In this document: positions 14,772 to 19,702 of the stretch, in pieces
How positions within the stretch are numbered: the stretch's first letter is position 1
Layout of the letters: every line of letters begins with the position of its first letter
Virus record (IMG/VR): IMGVR_UViG_3300015360_000204
Span: 1 to 23,470 of that record
Direction: 5' to 3' (one strand)
DNA length: 23,470 nt
Source: a virus
The notes under the pieces: model-generated
Databases searched by the model: none
The model's input: only the letters and a program-made list of their open reading frames with translations
What the model was told of the DNA's origin: nothing
Made by a program: the position numbers and the translations under genes

Positions 14772-14801
14772 ATGAGAATATTCAATGGTTTGTGATATAC
14801 T
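14772..14801 (+). promoter_or_regulatory. Putative extended -10 promoter ahead of the phosphoesterase gene
   Basis: TGATATACT at 14793-14801 is an extended -10 (TGn plus TATACT), with a weak ATGAGA at 14772-14777, 18 bases upstream. It lies in the divergent gap between the minus-strand gene and the phosphoesterase start, where a promoter is expected. Host-type sigma70 recognition is inferred. Confidence 0.5.
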
Positions 14802-14838
14802 CTATGCAGATATAGAATTTTACTCATCGGTGGAAAAA

Positions 14839-15489
14839 ATGTTAAAAATAGTTTCAATTTCAGATACTCATACCAAGCATGGTGCAATTGTTATGCCTCC
14901 AGGTGATGTATTGGTACATGCTGGCGATATTACAAACAAAGGGTCTATTAAAGATCTAACTAGTTTTACGACCTGGCTAAAGTTACAGTCATATAAACAT
15001 AAAGTTGTTATTGCTGGTAATCATGATTTTTGTTTTGCGAATGCAAATCAAGTTATAGCTCGTACTCTTATTGAAGAAGCTGGTGCAGTATATCTTCAAG
15101 ATTCAGAAGTTACGATTGATGGCGTGAAATTTTGGGGAAGCCCTTGGCAGCCTTTTTTTTATGATTGGGCATTCAATTTACATCGTGGTAAGCCTATTGC
15201 GGAAAAATGGGCTTTGATACCAGAAGACACCAATGTACTTATCACTCATGGTCCTCCAAAGAATGTTTTAGATATTGTTGAGAGTGATTGGGGGCATAGG
15301 GAGCATGTTGGTTGTGAAGACCTTTTACACCGATTAATCAGTCTTCCAAAACTAAAGGCTCATATTTTTGGTCATTTGCACCTTGGATATGGAGTTACAG
15401 GCGATAAAAATGGTATTCAGTTTGTGAATGCTTCTACCTGTACTGAGCGATACGAACCATTAAATAAACCAATTGTAATCGAGATTTAA
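14839..15489 (+). CDS. Calcineurin-like metallophosphoesterase
   Basis: 216 aa from ATG 14839; an earlier in-frame ATG at 14785 overlaps the promoter and is not used. All five metal-site motifs are present in order: D9-T-H11 (SISDTHTKH), G29-D30 (HAGDITN), G60-NHD (AGNHDF), THGP (136-139) and GHLH (178-181). The enzyme hydrolyses phosphate mono- or diesters with two metal ions. The SDTHTKH start and C-terminal NAST are typical of the small, single-domain bacterial and metazoan (MPPED-like) group. The substrate is unknown: nucleotide, nucleic acid or protein. No signal peptide. Confidence 0.88.
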   Translation: MLKIVSISDTHTKHGAIVMPPGDVLVHAGDITNKGSIKDLTSFTTWLKLQSYKHKVVIAGNHDFCFANANQVIARTLIEEAGAVYLQDSEVTIDGVKFWGSPWQPFFYDWAFNLHRGKPIAEKWALIPEDTNVLITHGPPKNVLDIVESDWGHREHVGCEDLLHRLISLPKLKAHIFGHLHLGYGVTGDKNGIQFVNASTCTERYEPLNKPIVIEI

Positions 15490-15528
15490 GGAATCTGTAA
15501 TATCACTACTGATATATAAATATCATAG

Positions 15529-15744
15529 GTGATTTGTGAAAATTGTACAATAAAAGAGAGTATCGAAAAATCTTGTAAAAAACTTTATGATAAAGCGCGT
15601 TACAAAAAAAATAGAGAAAAGATTCTAGCGAAACAAAAAGAATACGCATCTTATCATAAAAACGAAATAATTGAATATCATAAGAAATGGTATATAGAGA
15701 ATAAATCTGTGTTGTTAGTAAGGCATAAATCATATAAAAAATGA
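15529..15744 (+). pseudogene. N-terminal fragment of a decayed HNH endonuclease
   Basis: 71 aa from GTG 15529. CENC at residues 3-6 is half of the usual zinc knuckle. A basic, Tyr/Lys-rich linker follows (KILAKQKEYASYHKNE), as seen in phage HNH homing enzymes. The frame ends at TGA in AAAAAATGA, and the homologous protein continues in the -1 frame (next entry). The start overlaps the remnants of the intergenic stretch and has only a weak ribosome binding site. It could be a separately translated peptide, but a frameshifted HNH is the simpler explanation. Confidence 0.6.
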
Positions 15745-16115
15745 AATATGCTATGGATATCATTTTTAGATTAAAAACAATATGTTCAAGCGCAATTTAT
15801 CAAGCGATGAAAAGCTCTAAAAATGGATCTTCAATTTTAGATTATCTCTCGTATTCAATGCAAGAGTTAAAGCAGCATTTAGAAAATAATTTTGATGATA
15901 AAATGTCTTGGGATAATTATGGAGACTACTGGCAAATAGATCATATTATTCCACAAATCAGAAATGAATTTATGTGTGATAAATGTGATATTCTTATTGC
16001 ATGTTATAATGGAGATGGTAGCGGTGAAACTTATAATTGTATACAATATGCCAAGAAAAATGGTAAAGAAATTATAATTATAGATCCAACAATTTGCAAT
16101 CATCATATAAACTGA
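15741..16115 (+). pseudogene. HNH core fragment fused to the tail of a SLOG-like protein
   Basis: Residues 1-72 continue the HNH enzyme (LSYSMQELKQHLENNF, NYGDYWQIDHIIPQ), closely matching the intact copy at 4983-5513. After IDHIIPQ (about base 15958) the expected HNH C-terminus (the LENLRP...N part) is missing. In its place comes IRNEFMCDKCDILIACYNGD, then SGETYNCIQYAKKNGK and IIIIDP, which resemble the end of a YspA/DprA-like SLOG nucleotide-binding protein. The fusion is in frame, so a 124-aa chimera could be made, but neither domain is complete. It probably arose by a deletion joining an HNH gene to its neighbour. Confidence 0.65.
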
Positions 16116-16155
16116 GTCAAAAGTATAAATAAGCGAATTATTTACATTTACCTGC

Positions 16156-16168
16156 GCCTTGACAAGGC
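16156..16168 (+). other. Palindrome GCCTTG-A-CAAGGC overlapping a -35 box
   Basis: A perfect odd palindrome with arms of six bases; its centre lies in TTGACA of the promoter described next. It could act as a short hairpin or as an operator half-site pair for a dimeric repressor covering the -35. The T-run after it is too short for a confident terminator. Confidence 0.35.
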
Positions 16169-16186
16169 TATTTAAGAAACTATAGT
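16159..16186 (+). promoter_or_regulatory. Sigma70-like promoter of the Gly-rich lipoprotein gene
   Basis: TTGACA (16159-16164, perfect -35) and TATAGT (16181-16186, five of six) with a 16-base spacer. The start of transcription is expected near 16193, about 30 bases before the ATG at 16222. This is the best consensus promoter I find in the window. Confidence 0.7.
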
Positions 16187-16221
16187 ATGTGTGTCGCGAA
16201 CAACTTTTTGGAGAATTTATA

Positions 16222-16467
16222 ATGAAAAAAATTATGTGTGTACTTGTTTGTCTATTTGTTTCTGCTTGTGATTCGAATGTTTCAGTGAAGCTTGCTGATC
16301 CAGTTGTTGATGCTGGTCATGAAGGTTCTGCTGGTAGCGGTGGTGCTTCAGGTGAAGGCGGTCAATCAGGTTCTGGTGGGCAGGCTGGTTCTGGTGGGCA
16401 GGCTGGTTCTGGTGGTCAAGCTGGTTCAAGTGGTCAAGCTGGTTCTGGTGGTCATGGCGGCAAGTAA
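16222..16467 (+). CDS. Gly-rich lipoprotein with GSGGQA repeats
   Basis: 81 aa from ATG 16222, preceded by TTGGAGAA. Signal peptide MKKIMCVLVCLFVSAC with lipobox VSAC, so the mature protein would be lipidated at the Cys and exported. After a short spacer the protein is made of a Gly/Ser/Gln/Ala repeat with a six-residue period (GSGGQA), encoded by five 18-bp units at 16369-16458, the last one diverged. Such repeats are flexible and often surface-exposed; the role could be to shield the envelope or exclude superinfection, which is inference. The strong promoter suggests it is made early by host polymerase. Confidence 0.75.
   Translation: MKKIMCVLVCLFVSACDSNVSVKLADPVVDAGHEGSAGSGGASGEGGQSGSGGQAGSGGQAGSGGQAGSSGQAGSGGHGGK
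16369..16458 (+). repeat. 18-bp tandem repeat in the lipoprotein gene
   Basis: Five units of 18 bp based on GGTTCTGGTGGGCAGGCT, starting at 16369, 16387, 16405, 16423 and 16441. The first two are identical; later ones differ by a few bases, and the fifth is diverged at its end. In-frame tandem repeats of this kind gain or lose units by slippage, so length may differ between isolates. Confidence 0.9.
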
Positions 16468-16492
16468 ATAACAAAACTATCGGCGTGATACC

Positions 16493-16957
16493 ATGACTAT
16501 TATTAAAAAAGCCGCGGACTTGACAATCAGGGTAAAAGACTTTAATATGGTAGCAACGGACGAGAAGCTTCTAATGAAGCTTCGATCTTTAACGCTGCAC
16601 AAATATTCTGGTATGAATCATGAACTTAATCAACTTCTGAAAATAATTAAGATTAGACCTGTTGATTGTAAAATAATTCTTGGTTATGTTAAAGATGAGT
16701 TAGTAGCTTGGTCTATGCTTTCAAAAGAGCAGAGCGAATATGCTTTCCCAAACTTTAACAATGGGTATAACGCCAGTAAGGGTGTTTTGTTTGAAGTATT
16801 CGTTGCACTTGCTCATAGACGTAAAGGAATCGCATCGATAATGATGAAGGTTGCTAGGCGTAAAGTGAATGGTACAAAACTTTGTATTGTTCCTTGGGAT
16901 CATGCAAGTCAGGGTTTTTATGGTAAGTTTTCTAATTTCAACGTAGAAATCTTATAA
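16493..16957 (+). CDS. GNAT-family acetyltransferase
   Basis: 154 aa. GNAT motif A is visible as EVFVALAHRRKGIASIMMKV, with the acetyl-CoA-binding R-R-K-G-I-A at residues 109-114 after a beta strand. A later PWDHASQGFYGKF matches the motif B region (N/D-x-x-A/S-x-x-x-Y). It transfers an acetyl group from acetyl-CoA to an unknown amine, possibly a host protein, tRNA or small molecule. No strong ribosome binding site precedes ATG 16493, so the start is moderately sure. It precedes the tRNA array and a perfect TATAAT lies at its end. Confidence 0.75.
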   Translation: MTIIKKAADLTIRVKDFNMVATDEKLLMKLRSLTLHKYSGMNHELNQLLKIIKIRPVDCKIILGYVKDELVAWSMLSKEQSEYAFPNFNNGYNASKGVLFEVFVALAHRRKGIASIMMKVARRKVNGTKLCIVPWDHASQGFYGKFSNFNVEIL

Positions 16958-16958
16958 T
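16930..16958 (+). promoter_or_regulatory. Possible promoter of the tRNA array
   Basis: A perfect TATAAT at 16953-16958 lies 36 bases before the first tRNA. The -35 candidate TTCTAA (16930-16935, 17-base spacer) matches poorly. Position supports a role in tRNA transcription; the weak -35 limits confidence. Confidence 0.35.
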
Positions 16959-16969
16959 AATCTAGGAAT

Positions 16970-16991
16970 ATGCTGATATATGAATCAGCAT
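16970..16991 (+). other. 8-bp hairpin 3 nt upstream of tRNA-Leu(UAG)
   Basis: ATGCTGAT pairs perfectly with ATCAGCAT around a six-base loop. It ends three bases before the mature tRNA 5' end. The same geometry recurs ahead of tRNA-Arg(UCU). It may mark a processing site or end the GNAT transcript. Confidence 0.5.
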
Positions 16992-16994
16992 CAT

Positions 16995-17080
16995 GTTACC
17001 ATGGTGGAATGGCAGACACCGCAGTTTTAGAAGCTGCTGCCCGTTAGGGCGTGGGGGTTCAAGTCCCTCTGGTAACACCA
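16995..17080 (+). tRNA. tRNA-Leu(UAG)
   Basis: Acceptor GTTACCA pairs with TGGTAAC, then A and an encoded CCA. Anticodon stem GCAGT/GCTGC with loop TTTAGAA gives anticodon UAG (reads CUA and possibly other CUN). The long variable arm (TGCCCGTTAGGGCG) marks a class II leucine tRNA; the T-loop is TTCAAGT. It is not an amber suppressor, which would need CUA in the anticodon. Confidence 0.95.
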
Positions 17081-17108
17081 ATAGTTAAGAAAAATATATT
17101 AAAATAAT

Positions 17109-17194
17109 GCTACCTTGATGGAAATGGCGAGACATGTGGGTCTAAGAAGCCCATGCCGAAAGGTGTGAGAGTTCGAATCTCTCAGGTAGTACCA
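17109..17194 (+). tRNA. tRNA-Leu(AAG)
   Basis: Acceptor GCTACCT/AGGTAGT, encoded CCA, long variable arm and TTCGAAT loop. Anticodon stem TGGGT/GCCCA with loop CTAAGAA gives AAG (reads CUU, and CUC if A34 becomes inosine). The D-arm parallels the preceding leucine tRNA, so the two are probably related. A34 leucine tRNAs are unusual in bacteria. Confidence 0.9.
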
Positions 17195-17234
17195 AATTGA
17201 TGAATATATCAATGCTAAGTGATAATGTAAATAT

Positions 17235-17311
17235 GGTGTCGTGAGGGAGCTGGCGAACCCGATTGACTGTGAATCAATTTTTGACGGGATCAAAACCCGT
17301 ACGACACCCCA
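17235..17311 (+). tRNA. tRNA-His(GUG)
   Basis: Acceptor GTGTCGT/ACGACAC with an extra G at -1 facing C73, the histidine identity pair, and encoded CCA. Anticodon stem ATTGA/TCAAT with loop CTGTGAA gives GUG. D-stem GGG/CCC and T-stem ACGGG/CCCGT are complete. Confidence 0.95.
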
Positions 17312-17318
17312 ATACCAT

Positions 17319-17392
17319 GCCTCGTTCGTCTAATGGTAGGACAAAGCCCTTTCAAGGCTTGAACAGGAGATCGATACTCCTACGGGGTACCA
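17319..17392 (+). tRNA. tRNA-Glu(UUC)
   Basis: Acceptor GCCTCGT/ACGGGGT with G-T pairs, encoded CCA. Anticodon stem AAGCC/GGCTT with loop CTTTCAA gives UUC. T-stem AGGAG/CTCCT with loop ATCGATA. Close in form to bacterial tRNA-Glu (TTCGTCTAATGG D-arm). Confidence 0.95.
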
Positions 17393-17428
17393 AAGTAAGG
17401 TGCGGCTATTAGCTGTGCCTCGTGTTTG

Positions 17429-17446
17429 ATAAAGATTTCTCTTTAT
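17429..17446 (+). other. 7-bp hairpin 2 nt upstream of tRNA-Glu(CUC)
   Basis: ATAAAGA pairs with TCTTTAT around TTTC, ending two bases before the tRNA. It sits at the end of a 56-base spacer that holds no gene. Similar leader hairpins precede two other tRNAs in the array. Confidence 0.4.
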
Positions 17447-17448
17447 AT

Positions 17449-17523
17449 GGTCCTATCGACTACTGGCTAGGTCGAGATCCTCTCAAGGTCTAGGAATGAG
17501 ATCGATACTCATTATGATCACCA
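17449..17523 (+). tRNA. tRNA-Glu(CUC)
   Basis: Acceptor GGTCCTA/TATGATC has one C-T mismatch and one G-T pair, then A and encoded CCA. Anticodon stem AGATC/GGTCT with loop CTCTCAA gives CUC (reads GAG). The T-loop ATCGATA is the same as in tRNA-Glu(UUC), pointing to duplication and divergence. Many bacteria read both Glu codons with UUC alone, so a dedicated CUC tRNA is an addition. Confidence 0.85.
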
Positions 17524-17551
17524 TTTCAGAAAGATACATAACCCAAAGTAA

Positions 17552-18076
17552 ATGCAAAAACAAAATACACAAAACAGAATCCGTATAAATAATTTCATTC
17601 GTGTACCACAAGTAAGAGTAATTAATGCAGAAGGTTTATCATTAGGTGTCATGACAGCTAATGAAGCTTTAAAACTAGCCAGAGAGCAAAATTTGGATTT
17701 AATTGAAATTAATCCAAAAGCATCTCCGCCAGTTTGCAAGATAGTAGATTTTGGTAAGTATAAGTATGAAGAGAAAAAGAAGCTTTCTGAAGCTAAGAAA
17801 AATCAGAAAGTATCTGAGTTAAAAGAAATCTCATTCAGACCAAACACTGATGATGGTGACTTAAACCACAAATTAGAATCTGCTAGACAGTTTCTAACTG
17901 ATGGCGATAAAGTGAAATTCACAGTCAAGTTTCGTGGAAGAGAAATTACTCACCCTAAAGTTGGTGAGGATAAACTCAGATGGATTCTAAAAGAGTTATC
18001 TACTCTAATAGCATTTCATACACCACTTTCTTTAGAAGGAAAAGTGATGTCTGTAATGATTAACCCAAAAACATAA
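17552..18076 (+). CDS. infC: Translation initiation factor IF3
   Basis: Binds the 30S subunit, checks start-codon pairing and prevents premature 50S joining. The 174-aa protein has both domains: N-terminal (about 1-80) with IRVPQVRVINAEGLSLGV, LDLIEINPKASPPVCKIVDF and GKYKYEEKKK, matching the IF3 signature ([22 protein letters not shown]); Lys-rich linker; and C-terminal (about 90-174) with KEISFRPNTDDGDLNHKL, GDKVKFTVKFRGREITH. Length is close to the bacterial protein (about 180). It lies inside the tRNA array, 28 bases after tRNA-Glu(CUC) and 33 bases before tRNA-Arg(UCU). It begins with an ordinary ATG, not the AUU used for self-control in Escherichia coli, and lacks a strong ribosome binding site. 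Confidence 0.95.
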   Translation: MQKQNTQNRIRINNFIRVPQVRVINAEGLSLGVMTANEALKLAREQNLDLIEINPKASPPVCKIVDFGKYKYEEKKKLSEAKKNQKVSELKEISFRPNTDDGDLNHKLESARQFLTDGDKVKFTVKFRGREITHPKVGEDKLRWILKELSTLIAFHTPLSLEGKVMSVMINPKT

Positions 18077-18084
18077 ATAATTAC

Positions 18085-18106
18085 ATAGCATATTTCAGTA
18101 TGCTAT
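18085..18106 (+). other. 8-bp hairpin 3 nt upstream of tRNA-Arg(UCU)
   Basis: ATAGCATA pairs with TATGCTAT around TTTCAG, ending three bases before the tRNA, the same stem length, loop size and spacing as the hairpin ahead of tRNA-Leu(UAG). It follows the infC stop and could also end that message. Confidence 0.5.
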
Positions 18107-18109
18107 TAT

Positions 18110-18181
18110 GCCCCTAGAAGCGGCTCTTCTCGTTAGTCTTCTAAACTGACTATCGTGGTTCGACTCCACGTAGGGGTGCCA
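18110..18181 (+). tRNA. tRNA-Arg(UCU), short D-arm
   Basis: Acceptor GCCCCTA/TAGGGGT, G73, encoded CCA. Anticodon stem TTAGT/ACTGA with loop CTTCTAA gives UCU (reads AGA). T-arm CGTGG TTCGACT CCACG is standard. The D-arm is reduced: GAAG/CTTC around only CGGCT, leaving no room for the usual positions 8-9, so the molecule is 72 nt. It may fold atypically but has all other parts. Confidence 0.88.
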
Positions 18182-18202
18182 TTACATTCATATATTTTAT
18201 AT

Positions 18203-18279
18203 GCCCTCGTAGCATAACTGGATAATGCTCTTGACTACGAATCAAACGATTGCAGGTTCAAATCCTGCCGAGGGTACCA
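18203..18279 (+). tRNA. tRNA-Arg(ACG)
   Basis: Acceptor GCCCTCG/CGAGGGT, A73, encoded CCA. Anticodon loop CTACGAA gives ACG (I34 after deamination, reads CGU/CGC/CGA), on a stem of TTGA/TCAA with one C-A mismatch at the top. D-arm and T-arm (GCAGG TTCAAAT CCTGC) are standard. It would need the host adenosine deaminase TadA. Confidence 0.92.
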
Positions 18280-18304
18280 TCATTCTTTATTAGGAAATTA
18301 CATT

Positions 18305-18742
18305 ATGATCGTTAAACTTGGCGAACAGCAAGAATTTGTATTCAGTCAAAAAGCCATTGAAAATATTAATCGTTTGTTGAAATTGCTTAAAACTAGATTA
18401 GCTTGCAGTTCTACGAAAAATCTTAATGGAACAACATCCATTGATACCTCTATATAATCTACTGATACACTAGTACATTTTTTAGTTTTATCATTAAGCG
18501 ACTTTAATCAAACGCCTCAATTTACATCGTTTGATTTTGAGTGCTATAAATTTGTAGATGTATTTGCTGAATCATTGGTTGAAGGGGCTACATTAAAAGC
18601 ATTGGCTTCACAAGCTTTGATTGAGCGTGGAAGAGAATTTGCTCTATCAGATAGCGGTATTTCATTTATACCACCAGCCATATCTGAACTTCTTCAAACG
18701 CAATTCCAATCTGTCATTTCATTTCACAATGAAAAAAATTAG
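18305..18742 (+). pseudogene. Unknown phage gene with an in-frame TAA at codon 51
   Basis: The ATG at 18305 follows TTAGGAAATTACATT. It opens a frame of 145 codons interrupted once, by TAA at 18455-18457, and ended by TAG at 18740-18742. Before the stop: MIVKLGEQQEFVFSQKAIEN and a Leu/Lys helix. After it: STDTLVHFLVLSLSDFNQ, YKFVDVFAESLVEGATLKAL and a helical C-terminus. Both halves look coding and stay in register, which points to a single substitution. Function is unknown. The second half overlaps the next small gene by 14 bases. If not recoded, only a 50-aa peptide is made. Confidence 0.6.
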
Positions 18743-18809
18743 AGAAATTAAAAAAGAAATTCATGAATTTGATTATGAAGATTTTGATGATGAAGAAGAG
18801 ATCGAATAA
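18729..18809 (+). CDS. Short acidic peptide
   Basis: 26 aa from ATG 18729: a Lys-rich first half (MKKIREIKKEIHEF), then a run of Asp/Glu (DYEDFDDEEEIE). It has no good ribosome binding site but abuts the next ATG directly (TAA then ATG at 18810) and starts inside the previous frame, as coupled phage genes do. It might be a small inhibitor-like peptide. Coding status is uncertain. Confidence 0.4.
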   Translation: MKKIREIKKEIHEFDYEDFDDEEEIE

Positions 18810-19054
18810 ATGCTCAAATTAGTATTAGTATTTTTAGCCGCAATCGTAGTCGATTGGATCTGGGCAGAATTATTTACACTGCAAAGAAGGAGGCTGTAAA
18901 GTCTGCCTTCTTTTCTAGTTTAATAGTTCTGGTTGGAGCCTTTATGACGCTATCATACCTAGAAGATCATCGAGCCATTGTTTCAATGTCTATTGGTGCT
19001 TTTATAGTAACATATATTTCAGTTTCTCGCAGTAAGAAGCAAGACAGTAAATGA
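18810..19054 (+). pseudogene. Small membrane protein gene with a one-base frameshift
   Basis: From ATG 18810 the frame encodes a hydrophobic start (MLKLVLVFLAAIVVDWIWAE) but hits TAA at 18897. The -1 frame, from about 18865, continues IIYTAKKEAVKSAFFSSLIV, then LVGAFMTLSYLEDHRAI and a second membrane segment, ending at TGA 19052-19054. One extra A after GCAGAA (18865-18870) would join them as WAE-IIYTAKK. The joined protein of about 81 aa, with two or three membrane segments, resembles small phage inner-membrane proteins of unknown role. An AAGGAGG at 18887-18893 sits inside the first frame just before its stop. No classical slippery heptamer is present at the junction. Confidence 0.6.
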
Positions 19055-19083
19055 AGGTACGCCCTTTTGAAGTAGATGATTAA
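19051..19083 (+). pseudogene. Truncated coupled start, 10-codon frame
   Basis: ATG 19051 overlaps the preceding TGA (ATGA) and reads MKVRPFEVDD before TAA at 19081-19083. The same frame then stays open to TAG at 19219-19221 (45 codons starting DGYTKQTLAWQKTCQMLSRM), but that part also forms strong hairpins, so its coding nature is unclear. It may be the remains of a gene overwritten by a structured element. Confidence 0.3.
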
Positions 19084-19084
19084 G

Positions 19085-19260
19085 ATGGTTATACTAAGCA
19101 AACTCTTGCCTGGCAAAAAACGTGCCAGATGCTTAGTCGTATGTACACTTTCGCGTTAGTAACGGTGTCAATTCATATGACACGCCCACCCCATAATGGT
19201 AGACTCAATCCTGACATGTAGGTTAGGTTTGTTTCGCCATCCCACGCGCTCGCCGCAAGG
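19085..19260 (+). other. Structured, GC-richer non-coding stretch
   Basis: Nested stems: ACTAAGCA (19093-19100) with TGCTTAGT (19130-19137), and inside it CTGGCA (19110-19115) with TGCCAG (19123-19128) around AAAAACG. Then GTGTCA (19165-19170) with TGACAC (19178-19183) around a seven-base loop. The tail 19225-19260 is unusually GC-rich. Composition differs from the AT-rich neighbours. It may be a small structured RNA or leader; no tRNA can be completed from it. Confidence 0.4.
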
Positions 19261-19270
19261 AATTTCGACA

Positions 19271-19375
19271 ATGACGTTGTTAGTGCAAAATGATTCGCTA
19301 TTCGTGAATACGAAAGAAACGTTACTATCCGCAATGGTAGAAGTTTATGTTAGTTCAAAATACAAGGAAAATTGA
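19271..19375 (+). CDS. Small hypothetical protein
   Basis: 34 aa from ATG 19271, nine bases after AAGGA (19257-19261), ending in TGA directly before the next ATG at 19376. The sequence MTLLVQNDSLFVNTKETLLS is plausible as protein; no family is recognised. The ribosome binding site and tight spacing to the next gene support it. Confidence 0.45.
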   Translation: MTLLVQNDSLFVNTKETLLSAMVEVYVSSKYKEN

Positions 19376-19702
19376 ATGCCCCGACCTGATTTTATTACAG
19401 AAGAAGATATCGCCCGTTGGTCCTACAACATCGATAATGATGATAATTTGCCAAAAGAATTTGTGAATTCACCTCTGATTAGAGAGGTTTGTTATGCAGG
19501 GCTTTGGTTGAGTGAAGAGTTGGATAAGGCAGATTGCCCAGAATCTATCGTAACCAGGATTCAGTATACTGCTGGAAAGATTGCTTTCGGTAGAGATATC
19601 TGGGATGTTCATCAGGGTATTCTTGCGAAGTACAAGACTGGTGAGTTGGTTTTTGAGGATGAGGAAGAAGAGACTGTAGCATCTATGCGACAGATGAACT
19701 AA
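19376..19702 (+). CDS. Hypothetical acidic protein
   Basis: 108 aa. N-terminal ITEEDIARWSYNIDND and a central helix with EVCYAGLWLSEELDKADCPE, then IQYTAGKIAFGRDIW, and a very acidic end (FEDEEEETVASM). It resembles conserved small phage proteins, but I cannot assign a family. ATG 19376 is preceded by AAGGAAAATTGA, so the ribosome binding site overlaps the end of the small gene upstream. Confidence 0.65.
   Translation: MPRPDFITEEDIARWSYNIDNDDNLPKEFVNSPLIREVCYAGLWLSEELDKADCPESIVTRIQYTAGKIAFGRDIWDVHQGILAKYKTGELVFEDEEEETVASMRQMN

Noticed and set aside
16369-16458. CRISPR-like array
   Set aside because: The 18-bp units are directly adjacent with no spacers and encode a Gly-rich repeat in frame.
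16995-17080. Amber-suppressor tRNA, because the anticodon loop contains TAG
   Set aside because: The anticodon itself is UAG, which reads CUA (Leu). A suppressor of UAG would need anticodon CUA.
17109-17194. CTA in the loop as an amber-suppressor anticodon
   Set aside because: With a proper five-base stem and seven-base loop the anticodon is AAG; the CTA reading needs a nine-base loop or breaks the stem.
17393-17448. Extra tRNA between the two Glu tRNAs
   Set aside because: The 56-base spacer has only a 7-bp hairpin; no cloverleaf can be formed.
18621-18728. Longer N-terminus for the short acidic peptide
   Set aside because: It overlaps the 18305-18742 frame and looks like its shadow; only the part from ATG 18729 has a distinct composition.
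19085-19260. A further tRNA or degraded tRNA
   Set aside because: No acceptor stem with CCA, no T-loop motif and no anticodon loop with U33 can be completed on either strand.
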